Origin: a virus
Strand: one strand, 5' to 3'
Length of the DNA stretch: 64,000 nt
Virus record (IMG/VR): IMGVR_UViG_3300024999_000030
Span: 62,001-126,000 of that record
Part shown: in pieces, positions 40,301-48,726 of the stretch
How the letters are laid out: every line of letters begins with the position of its first letter
Position numbering within the stretch: the stretch's first letter is position 1
Notes under the pieces: model-generated
Databases searched by the model: none
What the model saw: only the letters and a program-made list of their open reading frames with translations
What the model was told of the DNA's origin: nothing
Program-made: the position numbers and the translations under genes

Positions 40301-40967
40301 GGGATACAATGCTGCAGCTTGTAATAACGGTATGTCCTATAATTTAATTTATTATTATACTGTTTTTACATATAACGATGCTGGACATTTTAGTTATGTT
40401 GACAGTTGCGCTCGCGCTGAATATGGTATTGGTAATGCTTTACCTCCTGGCCCAGTATGTCAACTTGCTATTGTTCCTCAAGCTAGTGGTAATCATGGCC
40501 CACTGTATGATAGCATCTCTTTATCGTGGGTAAATCCAGACGAATCTTCACTTTATGGAGTTAGAATTTACGTTTCTAAATATCGCTATGCTACAAACTT
40601 CGTAGAGCCATTCGATGCCAGCGATCCAATGTATATTTTATATGACTCCGTGTTTACCCCTAATTTAAATGCTATTGTTAATGTTGGTCCGGGTACAAGT
40701 TCAGCTATTATTGATGGGGTGGATAATTTTATAGCAGATCCCGACCATCCCGAACCCGATCCATATTATGGACACACTCAAGGTTATCGTGGTCTTTATA
40801 AGCTTTCTTCTGGCGGAGACGCTGTATTTACTGAATCCTCTACGTCTTCGGCGGTCCAATTTGAGAATGGAGTTATATATCATTATACTGTGTTCACATA
40901 TGATGTAAATGGCAATTACAATACCCCAACTTGTGTGGATAGGGGTCAAGTAAGCTATGCTTTATAA
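37395..40967 (+). CDS. Large virion structural protein with Fn3-like domains (1190 aa)
   Basis: The N-terminal segment (SGQNIYRDNLQRIVSYD) resembles tail proteins that attach to baseplates. Near residues 137-152 is a dense Cys/Ser cluster (CTSSNSCNCNS). Residues ~550-640 (LQWTPPSDPTSYRGLVIVRS) and ~1025-1190 (ISLSWVNPDESSLYGVRIYV, then YHYTVFTYD) look like fibronectin type III domains, and a further YYYTVFTYND strand occurs near 985. No enzyme motif is seen. It is the last gene of the virion block and precedes the glycosyltransferase island. A CTATTAATA motif upstream suggests its own transcript. Role is inferred from context. Confidence 0.5.
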   Translation: MSDTVLKPTFYSGQNIYRDNLQRIVSYDSSKRTALILSMFNNGVVNPTPYDLSAMRVVVDSYRNNSCYLDFQSSSQANNPITMSASGDPRILYAQKFYARSNNIQKVRLWMLVDVPPGTQFGEIFVEIRALVGSDCTSSNSCNCNSTLPTGASPLITEPASQVLARRVLDHNTINNSFPYIDVSFATEPLVSNLDDRSLMIPGQYYAIVIGRNYSTTGTLQIHGNFGNNLANLESYVTKFDPTTGLWTNYEGDSIAYQIFSNTVELLPGDGIVSGASINNPTYVEDSVGNTVRYHLGNLDLAHVKNIVSAGAVDQNGDGRNMVIARIREVEMEYQPNPRTGNPNATATAEVIEASITTERLWSEMSSTDQAAWLILAYVTDENTKTIKGLYEPPCDINAAAIAGNWSPGLINIEDARVFVPHAQALKYSLLDEPPARAISTSYNTNLIIPQADSTLALASVYINTESGAPSSVFKTGCVERNQLSVFDSAFGMTLTTPHMGKYLYYADDAGTLKKLNIIPPMVQSSIASADITSVPRTLNASTTIGACVNANMGLRVRLQWTPPSDPTSYRGLVIVRSTEDYPRSIDDGVIIAVSEKTFTTLDGRVYNFDPVGQANPCCNADNPEAGIIGKRRGLNSPLPELSMELVSAMSGTLNSLNDIVEYSIIPGTEFNINVSAFNLSSAILHPRFDVDIIYAGGSINLLRDYQAVNASTMYVSSSAINDIILPVTIPTTINNSSFPTGYTYLMIRVYDGFVSTHPQIGTLTLILKNETGESFNSGLTAIAAPLYENDQAVEDYIADSTTLLSVSAMSFLNISAIPFGRLSLKSQWMANYYNGTTNQIVPTDSINLTPLETVNGSEITMETLLDYVGANASVVPVSISSDTFRLQFIDIVGSSIAIGNSTTAAPSELFLSVVDETSEADIKPIVAYYNQDLYLVPRQQLVLNQECSCYVDAYSGTAYSAGFVGCERGYNAAACNNGMSYNLIYYYTVFTYNDAGHFSYVDSCARAEYGIGNALPPGPVCQLAIVPQASGNHGPLYDSISLSWVNPDESSLYGVRIYVSKYRYATNFVEPFDASDPMYILYDSVFTPNLNAIVNVGPGTSSAIIDGVDNFIADPDHPEPDPYYGHTQGYRGLYKLSSGGDAVFTESSTSSAVQFENGVIYHYTVFTYDVNGNYNTPTCVDRGQVSYAL

Positions 40968-40991
40968 TACAAGACAAAAAAGAGAGGATAC

Positions 40992-42911
40992 ATGGACATT
41001 TTGTATAGCGCCTACGTTGGCTCGACGTCCTCATGGTCGATTGTCGCTAGAAATGTAATTTCCAATTTACTAACCCTTGGTAATAAAATTAGAGTATCTA
41101 GTACCAATGGATGGGAAAACGTACCATCTGAAATAGTATCATTGGCATCTACTCAATTAACCGATCCTGTTTTTCTTGGATATACGGTCCCACATCGTCT
41201 ACCTGCAATTCCTCAAAAATCTAGATTTCTTATTTATAATTACGAATCCTCTTTATTGCCATCTGGATGGGCCTCTATTATCAATCAACATGCTCAACTG
41301 GTATTTCCTGCCTCTGCATATGCAGCTAATATTTTACGCGACAATGGAGTTATATCTGATAAAATTGTGGTGTTACCATATGGCGTAGATACTACAGTTT
41401 TCTCTCCTAATGTTCCCCCAGCTATTCCGCGAGATAAATTCAATTTTTTATATTGTGCAATTCCACACGTTAGAAAGGGTATTGATTTACTATTGAGGGC
41501 CTATTATGAGGCCTTTGACGCTAATGATGCGGTCAGGCTTATTCTTAAAACTTCTAGGCGAACAGCTCCCCCTCAAAGCTTTGTTATAGATATTGATAAA
41601 ACAATAGCAAATGCTAAAGCCCTATTTCCAGGAAAAAATCTTCCAGAAGTAATGGTAATAGATCACACTTACCATAATCTATCGTCTCTCTATACTTCTG
41701 CTTCCGCCTATGTGGCACCCAGCCGATCAGAGGGCTTTGGTATGACTCCACTAGAAGCAATGGCCTGCGGGGTTCCAGTAATAGCCTCAGCCTATGGTGG
41801 CCATTTGGACTTTTTAAATAGTGATAATTCTTATCCAGTTTTAACCCGCGAAGTAGAAGCAACTCACCAGATGCAATATTGGCAATATCAAAGGGGTGCA
41901 AAAATTGGAGAACCAGATGTACAAGATTTAAGAGATAAAATGATCTACGTGTATTCTAACTATGAGAGCACTGTAGATGTTATTCGCAATGGATTAGCAA
42001 CTGTTAAAAAATACAATTGGAAAGATATTATTGTTGGTTTAGATGCTACGATGAGAGATAGTTTAGGTGTAGCTAAATCCAATAAGATTATCCCCCCAAT
42101 TAAAGGAAAGGTTGTTACCACTCTTTCCTCTGCTGCTAAAATAGCTATGACCCCAGGCAATGCCAATAAGATAGATAGGGCAAATGCTAGAAAAATATTA
42201 AAGGGCAGTGCGGCAAATAGTTTAACTACTCCTGGGCAACATTCCGTGGTTGTTGCGGCTAATTCCCTACCAGCTAAAGCAACAAAGCAAAAAATTCTAC
42301 AACAGGCAGTTGTATTAAATACCATGAACATCTCTCCAAAAACCCCATCCACCGCCCTACCAAAGCCCCCACTTCCCATCAATCAACCAACTACACAAGA
42401 CTCAACAGTTGTTTTATCTGCTCCTAGGGATTATATTTTCTTATATAATGGGATTACGAATGATAAATATTCATACATACGCGCTCTCTCTTCGGCAATT
42501 GGAAACACGCGCGGAATGTATGTTATTGATGGTGCCTCTTCCCCATCAAGTAGCGTTGGTGTCCTGCGCGAGGTTTTTAGTTCTAGATCTATAAAATATG
42601 CAGCTAAATGCAAGGCCGTGGCGGCAGAGGCTACTGTTGTTGTCCACCTAAGTGATTTACCTGTATGTGAATATTATTTGAGAGCTATTATGCCAGCATA
42701 TGAAATTTATTATATCACCGACTTACCTATTGATCGTGTAAATTTTGCTGCTTTACCTAGGGGTAAAACAACCGTGATATTAAATGCTCTTCCAGAAAAT
42801 CACAGCTACTCTAATCAAATAGAAACAGAGGGTTGTGTGTATGTAGATACTTTTGACGTGGACCCAGAGACGTTAGTCAATTTACAGTTCACGCAGGGGA
42901 TGATTCTATGA
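40992..42911 (+). CDS. GT4-type glycosyltransferase with extra C-terminal domain
   Basis: This is a 639-residue protein. Residues 1-~350 are a GT-B fold, family 4: a NAD-like N-terminal half, VLPYGVDTTVFSP near 130, PHVRKGIDLLLRAY near 160 and the nucleotide-sugar EX7E motif (SEGFGMTPLEAMACG) with Glu247 and Glu255. It would transfer a hexose from an NDP-sugar. Residues ~365-470 are a Lys/Pro/Ala-rich linker. Residues ~475-639 form a second Rossmann-like domain I do not recognise. The linker plus extra domain make it about twice the usual GT4 length. The next gene overlaps by ATGA. A virion protein, phage DNA or host glycan could be the acceptor. Confidence 0.8.
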   Translation: MDILYSAYVGSTSSWSIVARNVISNLLTLGNKIRVSSTNGWENVPSEIVSLASTQLTDPVFLGYTVPHRLPAIPQKSRFLIYNYESSLLPSGWASIINQHAQLVFPASAYAANILRDNGVISDKIVVLPYGVDTTVFSPNVPPAIPRDKFNFLYCAIPHVRKGIDLLLRAYYEAFDANDAVRLILKTSRRTAPPQSFVIDIDKTIANAKALFPGKNLPEVMVIDHTYHNLSSLYTSASAYVAPSRSEGFGMTPLEAMACGVPVIASAYGGHLDFLNSDNSYPVLTREVEATHQMQYWQYQRGAKIGEPDVQDLRDKMIYVYSNYESTVDVIRNGLATVKKYNWKDIIVGLDATMRDSLGVAKSNKIIPPIKGKVVTTLSSAAKIAMTPGNANKIDRANARKILKGSAANSLTTPGQHSVVVAANSLPAKATKQKILQQAVVLNTMNISPKTPSTALPKPPLPINQPTTQDSTVVLSAPRDYIFLYNGITNDKYSYIRALSSAIGNTRGMYVIDGASSPSSSVGVLREVFSSRSIKYAAKCKAVAAEATVVVHLSDLPVCEYYLRAIMPAYEIYYITDLPIDRVNFAALPRGKTTVILNALPENHSYSNQIETEGCVYVDTFDVDPETLVNLQFTQGMIL

Positions 42912-43987
42912 CGGGCGTTAAATTTGTTGGTAATCCTGAGGATCACACGGGCTATGGACGCGCTTGTCTTAATACTATATTAGCTCTATTAAAGACTAAG
43001 ATTCCTATAACACTTTGCAATATTCGTTTTATACATAACACCAAACAGCCATTACCACCTGAAATCAAGGCACGAATTGATGTTAAGATTCCATATGACA
43101 CTGTTATAGTTCAATGTACTCCTAGTTCATCTGTTCAATTTTTTGAGCCCGGCAAGAAAAACATTATTTATTTTTTTTGGGAAACCGATTGTATTCCAAG
43201 CGTGTGGGTAGATGCCTGTAATAGTGCACAGGAAATTTGGGTGGCGTGTCAAAGTAATAAAGATGCGTGCATAAAAAGTGGAGTTACTACTCCAATACGT
43301 ATTGTGCCACAAGCAATGTCCCTACATACACATTCGCAACGTTTATATTTACCAGGAGTAACACCTAATACATATGTCTTTTATAACATTTTTCAGTGGA
43401 CCCCTAGAAAAAACCCAAGAGCTATGCTACATGCATATTGGAAAGCTTTTACAGCAATGGATGATGTGTTGTTAGTTGTTAAAACATATGGTTCATCAGA
43501 TAACAATCAAGATGTAGAACGAATTAAATCGGAAATTAAAAACTATAAAGCTGAATTACAACTATCCTCCTTTCCTAGATTATGGTTTATTCATAAAATT
43601 ATTAGTGATTTTACCATAGAGAGCCTTCATAATACTGCACACTGTTTTGTGTCTAGCTCTAAGGGTGAGGGATGGAATATGTCTCTCGCTACCTCGGCTA
43701 TGCTAAATAAACCAATTATTTCTTCTACCTATGGGGGACTGGTAGACTTTATGTCTCCAGAAGATTATTACTCTGTGGATAGTAGTAAGTGGGAATCAGT
43801 TTCTGGTATGAGTTGGATTCAATGGTACGAGAAAACTCAAAAATGGACAGATCCAAATATTGAGGATTTAAGTCTCAAAATGAGACAGGTTTTTGATGAA
43901 AACGTAAGACATGTTGAATATGAAATTGCAAAAAACATTACACTAGAGGCCGTAGGGGCTCAAATGCGAGAGCTATTATGGAAATAA
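42908..43987 (+). CDS. GT4-like glycosyltransferase (atypical active site)
   Basis: This 359-residue GT-B protein opens with VGNPEDHTGYGRACLN, the glycine-rich N-terminal loop of GT4 enzymes. FQWTPRKNPRAMLHAYWKAF near 160-180 matches the (R/K)KNP helix start. The donor motif near residue 254 reads EGWNMSLAT: the first Glu (254) is present but the second position is Thr262 rather than Glu, a departure from EX7E. It may use another residue or a different donor. It overlaps both neighbours and belongs to the same modification operon. The family call is good; activity is less certain. Confidence 0.75.
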   Translation: MTGVKFVGNPEDHTGYGRACLNTILALLKTKIPITLCNIRFIHNTKQPLPPEIKARIDVKIPYDTVIVQCTPSSSVQFFEPGKKNIIYFFWETDCIPSVWVDACNSAQEIWVACQSNKDACIKSGVTTPIRIVPQAMSLHTHSQRLYLPGVTPNTYVFYNIFQWTPRKNPRAMLHAYWKAFTAMDDVLLVVKTYGSSDNNQDVERIKSEIKNYKAELQLSSFPRLWFIHKIISDFTIESLHNTAHCFVSSSKGEGWNMSLATSAMLNKPIISSTYGGLVDFMSPEDYYSVDSSKWESVSGMSWIQWYEKTQKWTDPNIEDLSLKMRQVFDENVRHVEYEIAKNITLEAVGAQMRELLWK

Positions 43988-44571
43988 CAACTTGTATTTT
44001 AGCTAAAAATGCCGCTAATTATATTGATTTGCCGATAAAATCAGCTAAACTTTTTTCATCTGAAGTAATAGTGGCCATAGATTCATTAAGTGATGATGAT
44101 ACTACCGCTAAGGTAGCCGCCTCCGACGTAATTTATTATTCATATGATTTTATTCATTTTGGAGACGCTAGAGATAAACTTATTGATTCTGCACATGGAA
44201 ATTGGATTTTTATGCTTGACGCCGATGAAGACTTGACCGCACAAGATTGCAGTAATATGAAAAAAGCAGCCGGGTGTTGTCCCGAGTGTGATTCGTTTTT
44301 ATTTCCAAGATATCAATGGTTAGATTGGGAAAGAACTAAATATGACCAACCTTATCCAGATTATCAATTGAGATTGTTTAAGCGGCTTCCACATATTAAA
44401 TATGGAAATCAACCAGTACATGAAGCACCTAAGGGTGTAAATAGAACTTCAGTAATACCATTTAATATTCATTTAAATCATTATAATAGAGTGTTTAGGC
44501 AGTGGATAGATTGGCATAACACTGCCATGTTTTATAATATCTTATCTGAAAAATATAAGGATGAAAAATGA
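43978..44571 (+). CDS. GT2-type glycosyltransferase, copy A
   Basis: This is a 197-residue single-domain GT-A protein, similar to the WaaE/KdtX group. It has an early ILAKNAANYID strand, an acidic VIVAIDSLSDDDT segment for the nucleotide, FGDARDKLIDSAHGNWIFML, and the metal-binding LDADED motif near 78-84. It is clearly related to the later GT2 gene at 46586: both share PYPDYQLRL, a GN..H..P.G.N segment and H(L/I)NHYN. The C-terminus is short. The start lies ten bases inside the previous gene. It would add one sugar to an acceptor that cannot be told from sequence. Confidence 0.8.
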   Translation: MEITTCILAKNAANYIDLPIKSAKLFSSEVIVAIDSLSDDDTTAKVAASDVIYYSYDFIHFGDARDKLIDSAHGNWIFMLDADEDLTAQDCSNMKKAAGCCPECDSFLFPRYQWLDWERTKYDQPYPDYQLRLFKRLPHIKYGNQPVHEAPKGVNRTSVIPFNIHLNHYNRVFRQWIDWHNTAMFYNILSEKYKDEK

Positions 44572-45302
44572 TAACTAGTATAGTGAATTCACGTATGTTT
44601 CGGGAAGAATATAATCAATGGATTGATGAGTTTCAAACTATTATAGCTCCAACACCAGAAGAGCAATATAAATTGCAACATTTGAGGTATAGTGATTTTT
44701 TCTTTATACATCAAGCCATGAAGCCGACTGTTACAGATAAAATTTTAGAGCTTGGTGCGTGGCCCACATATGGGTTTCTCTATTTCGCTCAATTTGCCGC
44801 AGAAACAGTTATATCTGATAATTTACAATGGGATTCTGAGAGAGATTTAGCTGGTGTAGATAAATCTCCATCCCCATGGTTGAAAAATTGCGCTTCTTTC
44901 CCTAAAACCGTTGCTGAAAAAATAGACGCATGTAATATTCCATATGACAATTATTTTAATTTTATTTATTCTGTGTCTGTTATAGAACATGTTGTTGATG
45001 ATAATTTAGCTTTGAGGCAAATGTACAAGGCTTTAGCTCCTGGTGGAACAATGATATTAACCACTGAGGTTAATTTGTTTACATCAATGCCTTACCAGCC
45101 AGATGTATATTTTAGAGTATATAAGTTTAGTGAAATTATAGAGCAAATAAGGGCTGCAGGATTTATTGTTTCTAATAATATTGAAGGGGTGGACGCTGAA
45201 GTGGAAGCCATGATGTCCGGTGCCATTAATCATGAGACGGAGCTGAGGCAGCCATATAAACATTTCATGTCAGGCGGTGTAGTATGTCGCAAACCACTAT
45301 AG
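44568..45302 (+). CDS. SAM-dependent methyltransferase (class I), island member 1
   Basis: This is a 244-residue protein. ILELGAWPTYGFL (near 60) is the SAM-binding motif I position, though less glycine-rich than usual; FIYSVSVIEHVVDD (near 130) is motif II; LAPGGTMILTTE (near 155) is the post-motif strand. This is the Methyltransf_11/23 pattern that acts on small molecules or sugars. The stop is TAG. It overlaps both neighbours (ATGA upstream, 19 bases downstream). Methylation of a glycan made by the adjacent glycosyltransferases is the simplest reading; the true substrate is unknown. Confidence 0.75.
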   Translation: MITSIVNSRMFREEYNQWIDEFQTIIAPTPEEQYKLQHLRYSDFFFIHQAMKPTVTDKILELGAWPTYGFLYFAQFAAETVISDNLQWDSERDLAGVDKSPSPWLKNCASFPKTVAEKIDACNIPYDNYFNFIYSVSVIEHVVDDNLALRQMYKALAPGGTMILTTEVNLFTSMPYQPDVYFRVYKFSEIIEQIRAAGFIVSNNIEGVDAEVEAMMSGAINHETELRQPYKHFMSGGVVCRKPL

Positions 45303-45958
45303 ATTATCATTTAAGCGCATTACCAGATTTAATGGAATATCTTGGAGAGACATATGTTCATAGGAATGGACAGGTGGAATTAAGAGATAAATGGTTATCT
45401 TGGCAAGGGGGAGTTTCAGAGTACTATAAAGACTGCGTGAATGATTCATATTTGTTTGATCTATCTCAATGGCACGCCTCTGGTACATTGACTGGTTGGG
45501 GTAATATAATTAAAGATCACGCTCATGGGGTGACATTGGATTTCGGTGGTGGTATAGGTACTTATTCTTTAATTATGGCCTCTTCTGATAAAACCAGTGA
45601 AGTTTGGTTTTATGATATTAATGAGGCTAATGAAAAATTTACCAAATATCGTATAGATAAACATAGTTTAGCTCATAAAGTGAAATATGGAATGCCCACA
45701 ACTCAAGTAGATACAATTGTGGCCATTGACGTTTTAGAGCATATGCCGGATAGAGTTTTAGCTGTTAAAGAGTGGGTTGATAAATTAAATCCTGGTGGTG
45801 TATTAATCTTAACTCACACCACCACAACGAGTGGCGGACAACATCCTATGCATCTTATGACTGATATCGAAATTCCAGTTGTAGCAGCCGCCCTTTCTGT
45901 GTCCTGCACCAAATTAGGCACTTTTTGGCCGCAGGTATGGGTGAAAAATGCACACTAA
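45284..45958 (+). CDS. SAM-dependent methyltransferase (class I), island member 2
   Basis: This is a 224-residue protein with a clean class I signature: TLDFGGGIGTYSLIM (motif I, near 85), VWFYDINEAN (motif II acidic end), VAIDVLEHMPDR (near 147) and LNPGGVLILTHT (near 170). The start codon is inside the previous gene, and the last 11 bases overlap the next gene. Sequence differs enough from its neighbours that the three adjacent methyltransferases are not recent tandem copies. Substrate unknown; the operon suggests sugars or a lipid/protein acceptor. Confidence 0.8.
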   Translation: MSQTTIDYHLSALPDLMEYLGETYVHRNGQVELRDKWLSWQGGVSEYYKDCVNDSYLFDLSQWHASGTLTGWGNIIKDHAHGVTLDFGGGIGTYSLIMASSDKTSEVWFYDINEANEKFTKYRIDKHSLAHKVKYGMPTTQVDTIVAIDVLEHMPDRVLAVKEWVDKLNPGGVLILTHTTTTSGGQHPMHLMTDIEIPVVAAALSVSCTKLGTFWPQVWVKNAH

Positions 45959-46574
45959 CAACATACATACTGAAAAAGCATATATGGAAAGAGCACATGG
46001 GCCAGTTAGTCCAGTTTATTATACTGATGGTAGACCCATTACAGTCGGTTATAAATTATTAGATGAGTTATCTATACAGGGTGCCTTGGTTATAGATGTT
46101 GGCGCTTTTGCGGGATTTATAGGTAATTATTGTTTGCAGCGCGGAGCCCGAGTTACATTAATTGATATATTTAAGGGGGCGTTTCCCTCTTTTATGTTTA
46201 GCGTTCAGGGATCCAAAGAACAAATGCCATTTAGAGATAATTTTTTTGATTTTGCTGTATGTGGTGACACATTACATCATGGAGATTTAGATTCAACTCT
46301 ATTGGAAATTTATAGAATTCTTCGTCCAGGTGGCCAATTTATTTCTGTACGGGAGCCCTGTATAGCTTCCTCAGAAGACGAATGGACAGTATTACAAAAG
46401 GACTGCGGTTTAGTTGTTGCAGAGGGTATTTGTGAACGTAGGCCGAATCTAATTCAATATAAACGCGCTCTTACAGTGTTTCCTAAATTTAGTGTTTATA
46501 GTGGTGTGGACTTAACTCCAGCTAAAGATTTAAATTATGGAGATAAGGGCATTGTTATAAAGGCAATAAAATAG
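45948..46574 (+). CDS. SAM-dependent methyltransferase (class I), island member 3
   Basis: This is a 208-residue protein. VIDVGAFAGFIGNYCLQRG (near 48-66) is motif I, VTLIDIFKG the acidic strand, FFDFAVCGDTLHHGDLD (near 100) motif II and ILRPGGQFISVRE (near 128) the last strand. CGDTLHH is characteristic of Methyltransf_11 proteins. It overlaps the previous gene by 11 bases. The following gene starts 11 bases on, with a weak ribosome site (GGACGGCGA). Function within glycan or small-molecule modification is inferred. Confidence 0.8.
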   Translation: MHTNNIHTEKAYMERAHGPVSPVYYTDGRPITVGYKLLDELSIQGALVIDVGAFAGFIGNYCLQRGARVTLIDIFKGAFPSFMFSVQGSKEQMPFRDNFFDFAVCGDTLHHGDLDSTLLEIYRILRPGGQFISVREPCIASSEDEWTVLQKDCGLVVAEGICERRPNLIQYKRALTVFPKFSVYSGVDLTPAKDLNYGDKGIVIKAIK

Positions 46575-46585
46575 GACGGCGAAAA

Positions 46586-47275
46586 ATGAAACTTTCATTA
46601 TGTATGATGACATTAGATGGCGCTGATCGCATTGAAAAATGTTTACTTAATTTTGTTGGAATGGTCGATCAGATTGTTATATGTGTAGATGATAAAACAG
46701 TAGACAGCACAAGAGAGGTAGCGGCTAAAATTACCAATGAGGTATATGATTTTACTTTTGTACATTGGGGACAGGCAAAAGATAATATGTTACAATATCT
46801 CACTGGAGACTGGATACTTCTTATGGACGATGATGAAGATATGTCGATTGAAGATATTGGAATGCTCAAAACTGTAATAGAAACGGCTCCACTAGATGTG
46901 GATCTCTATGTAGTTCCCAGAAGACATTGGTTGGACTTGTCATGTACCAAATTAGATGAAACAAGGCCATACCCAGATTATCAATTAAGACTACATAGAA
47001 ATGTAGATTATATTAAGTGTGGAAATAAATTTGCCCATGCGTCCCCATCTGGGTACAATAAAAGCGAAATTATTCCATATGATATTCACATTAATCATTA
47101 TAATAAGGTGTATCACGACAGAGATTGGCATTTACGTCGTTATCAAATGTATGATGAATTGTTTCATAAATATGAGGGTATATCGTATTTGGAATTTATT
47201 AAAGAACACGTCAATCCGTTAGTACAAAAAATAGAAGAATGTCTTCCGACATTTAAACCAGAGGACAAAGAATGA
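46586..47275 (+). CDS. GT2-type glycosyltransferase, copy B
   Basis: This is a 229-residue GT-A protein and a paralogue of the 43978 gene. It has CMMTLDGADRIEKCL, VICVDDKTVDSTREVA for the nucleotide, and LMDDDEDMS (near 80-88) as the metal-binding motif in place of LDADED. It shares PYPDYQLRL, CGN, HxxPSGYN and HINHYN with copy A. It overlaps the next gene by ATGA. Two such enzymes in one island suggest two successive sugar additions or two acceptors. Confidence 0.8.
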   Translation: MKLSLCMMTLDGADRIEKCLLNFVGMVDQIVICVDDKTVDSTREVAAKITNEVYDFTFVHWGQAKDNMLQYLTGDWILLMDDDEDMSIEDIGMLKTVIETAPLDVDLYVVPRRHWLDLSCTKLDETRPYPDYQLRLHRNVDYIKCGNKFAHASPSGYNKSEIIPYDIHINHYNKVYHDRDWHLRRYQMYDELFHKYEGISYLEFIKEHVNPLVQKIEECLPTFKPEDKE

Positions 47276-47868
47276 TATATAATGCTGATTTTTATTTAAA
47301 TAGAAATAAAATTACACGACCATCAGCTCTTGTGGTTTGTCCAATAGTTTTTGCTTTACTAGATGCCCCACAAACTGTGTGTGATTTTGGGTGTGGAGTA
47401 GGCACTTGGTTAAAAGTGTTTTCTGAGCTTGGAACGCAAGATGTTTTGGGATTAGAGGGAGATTGGCTAGATACTCAATATGTAGTGATTCCATTTGAAT
47501 CGTTGAAAATTACAGACTTATCTTCTACGGTGCAATTAAACAAAATATATGATTTAGCTGTATCTTTAGAGGTGGCTGAGCATATTGATGAAAAATATGC
47601 TGATGTGTTTGTGGATAATATAGCCCAAGCTTCAGATACTATATTGTTTTCTGCGGCAATTCCGGGTCAAGGTGGTGTCAATCATGTTAATGAGCAACCC
47701 CACCAATACTGGATAGATAAATTCGAAAACAGAGGATATGTTACTTTCGATTGCATTAGGTGGAGAATTGCCAATAATCCAAAAGTGTTTCCGTGGTATC
47801 AAAATAATATTTATATTTTTTCACGCAATCCTCGACATTCTATTAAACTCACGACCCTAAGTTCATAA
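47272..47868 (+). CDS. SAM-dependent methyltransferase (class I), island member 4
   Basis: This is a 198-residue protein. VCDFGCGVGTWLKVF (near 36-50) is motif I, VLGLEGDWLD the acidic strand, AVSLEVAEHIDEKYAD (near 95) motif II. PHQYWIDKFENRGY near 145 is a helix seen in FkbM-like and sugar-associated methyltransferases. The N-terminus is short. It ends the tightly overlapped island operon; a 48-base gap with a likely promoter follows. Confidence 0.8.
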   Translation: MIYNADFYLNRNKITRPSALVVCPIVFALLDAPQTVCDFGCGVGTWLKVFSELGTQDVLGLEGDWLDTQYVVIPFESLKITDLSSTVQLNKIYDLAVSLEVAEHIDEKYADVFVDNIAQASDTILFSAAIPGQGGVNHVNEQPHQYWIDKFENRGYVTFDCIRWRIANNPKVFPWYQNNIYIFSRNPRHSIKLTTLSS

Positions 47869-47869
47869 C

Positions 47870-47898
47870 TTGCAATTTATCTCGATAGGTATTATATT
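47870..47898 (+). promoter_or_regulatory. Sigma70-type promoter with dyad over the -10 box
   Basis: TTGCAA (47870-47875), a 17-base spacer and TATATT (47893-47898) lie in the gap before the radical SAM gene. An inverted repeat AGGTA/TACCT (47887-47891 and 47901-47905) is centred on the -10 box and could be an operator. The same -10 box and spacer length recur at three other sites. Inferred from sequence. Confidence 0.6.
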
Positions 47899-47916
47899 AT
47901 TACCTTGGAGGTTAAT

Positions 47917-48726
47917 ATGGTTCCACAGTTAATTCAAATAGAATCCTCCACAGCATGTAGTGCTGCATGTGATTTTTGCCCACATAGTTCACTTCAGAGA
48001 AAAATGGGTTCTATGACGGATGCTTTGTTTTTAAAAATTATTAACGATGCTAATAATATGGGAATAAAGCACATTCTTCTTTTTCTTAATGGTGAGCCTT
48101 TGATTTTTAATCGTTTTTTTTACTGGCTTGAAGAATTGCGTCAGCGGAATATGGTGACTACTATCTTTACTAATGCTTCACATTTAACTGAAGATAAAGC
48201 TCATCGTTTAATTTCTTACGCTGATGTAATTAGAGATATTTTTTTCAGCGTTGCTGGTATAAATAAGGAAACCTGTTTTAATCTTACTGGTTTAGATTTT
48301 GATACGGTGGTTTCTAATGTTAAATATTTTGTGAATCTGAATAATGGTTTAATCCCAATTGCCGCTCATATGCCACTATATAGCAAAACAGTAGCCTTTT
48401 CGAAGCAATGGAAATTATTTTGGTCAGATGTGGTTGGTAGGGCCGATTTAACCGATTATTATAATTTTGCTGGATTAGTCACGCCAGAGAAAAGTCAAAG
48501 AAAAAAAGCGTTTTGTGGTCGCCTTACTCATTTAACAGTGTTATATGATGGTAGGGTGTGTCTGTGCTGTATGGACCCAGAGGGACAAGTAATTTTAGGA
48601 GATCTAAACACTCAGTCTATCACGGAAGTTTATAATGGTGAAATAATGGAAAAATATCGTATGGCCCATCACCGTGGAGACTTTTCTTACCCGTTGTGTT
48701 GTAACTGCAATATGAATGAAGTATAA
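47917..48726 (+). CDS. Radical SAM protein with SPASM-like C-terminal cysteines
   Basis: This is a 269-residue protein. The ATG at 47917 is preferred over a TTG 12 bases upstream because GGAGG lies seven bases before it. Cys14, Cys18 and Cys21 form the CxxxCxxC [4Fe-4S] site that cleaves SAM. The following GEPL motif (LLFLNGEPLIF near 55) is a radical SAM hallmark. The C-terminus has a second Cys group (CGRLTHLT, VCLCCMDPEG, CCNCN) like SPASM/Twitch auxiliary cluster domains, which often modify peptides or sugars. It has its own promoter. The substrate is unknown; a sugar dehydration or epimerisation step fits the island. Confidence 0.8.
   Translation: MVPQLIQIESSTACSAACDFCPHSSLQRKMGSMTDALFLKIINDANNMGIKHILLFLNGEPLIFNRFFYWLEELRQRNMVTTIFTNASHLTEDKAHRLISYADVIRDIFFSVAGINKETCFNLTGLDFDTVVSNVKYFVNLNNGLIPIAAHMPLYSKTVAFSKQWKLFWSDVVGRADLTDYYNFAGLVTPEKSQRKKAFCGRLTHLTVLYDGRVCLCCMDPEGQVILGDLNTQSITEVYNGEIMEKYRMAHHRGDFSYPLCCNCNMNEV

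Noticed and set aside
40963-40968. TATAAT before the glycosyltransferase island
   Set aside because: No -35 box at 16-18 bases upstream, and the bases are the last codons of the preceding gene.
41960-42382. Open 140-codon frame on the - strand
   Set aside because: It is antisense to the low-complexity linker of the GT4 fusion, which explains the long open frame.
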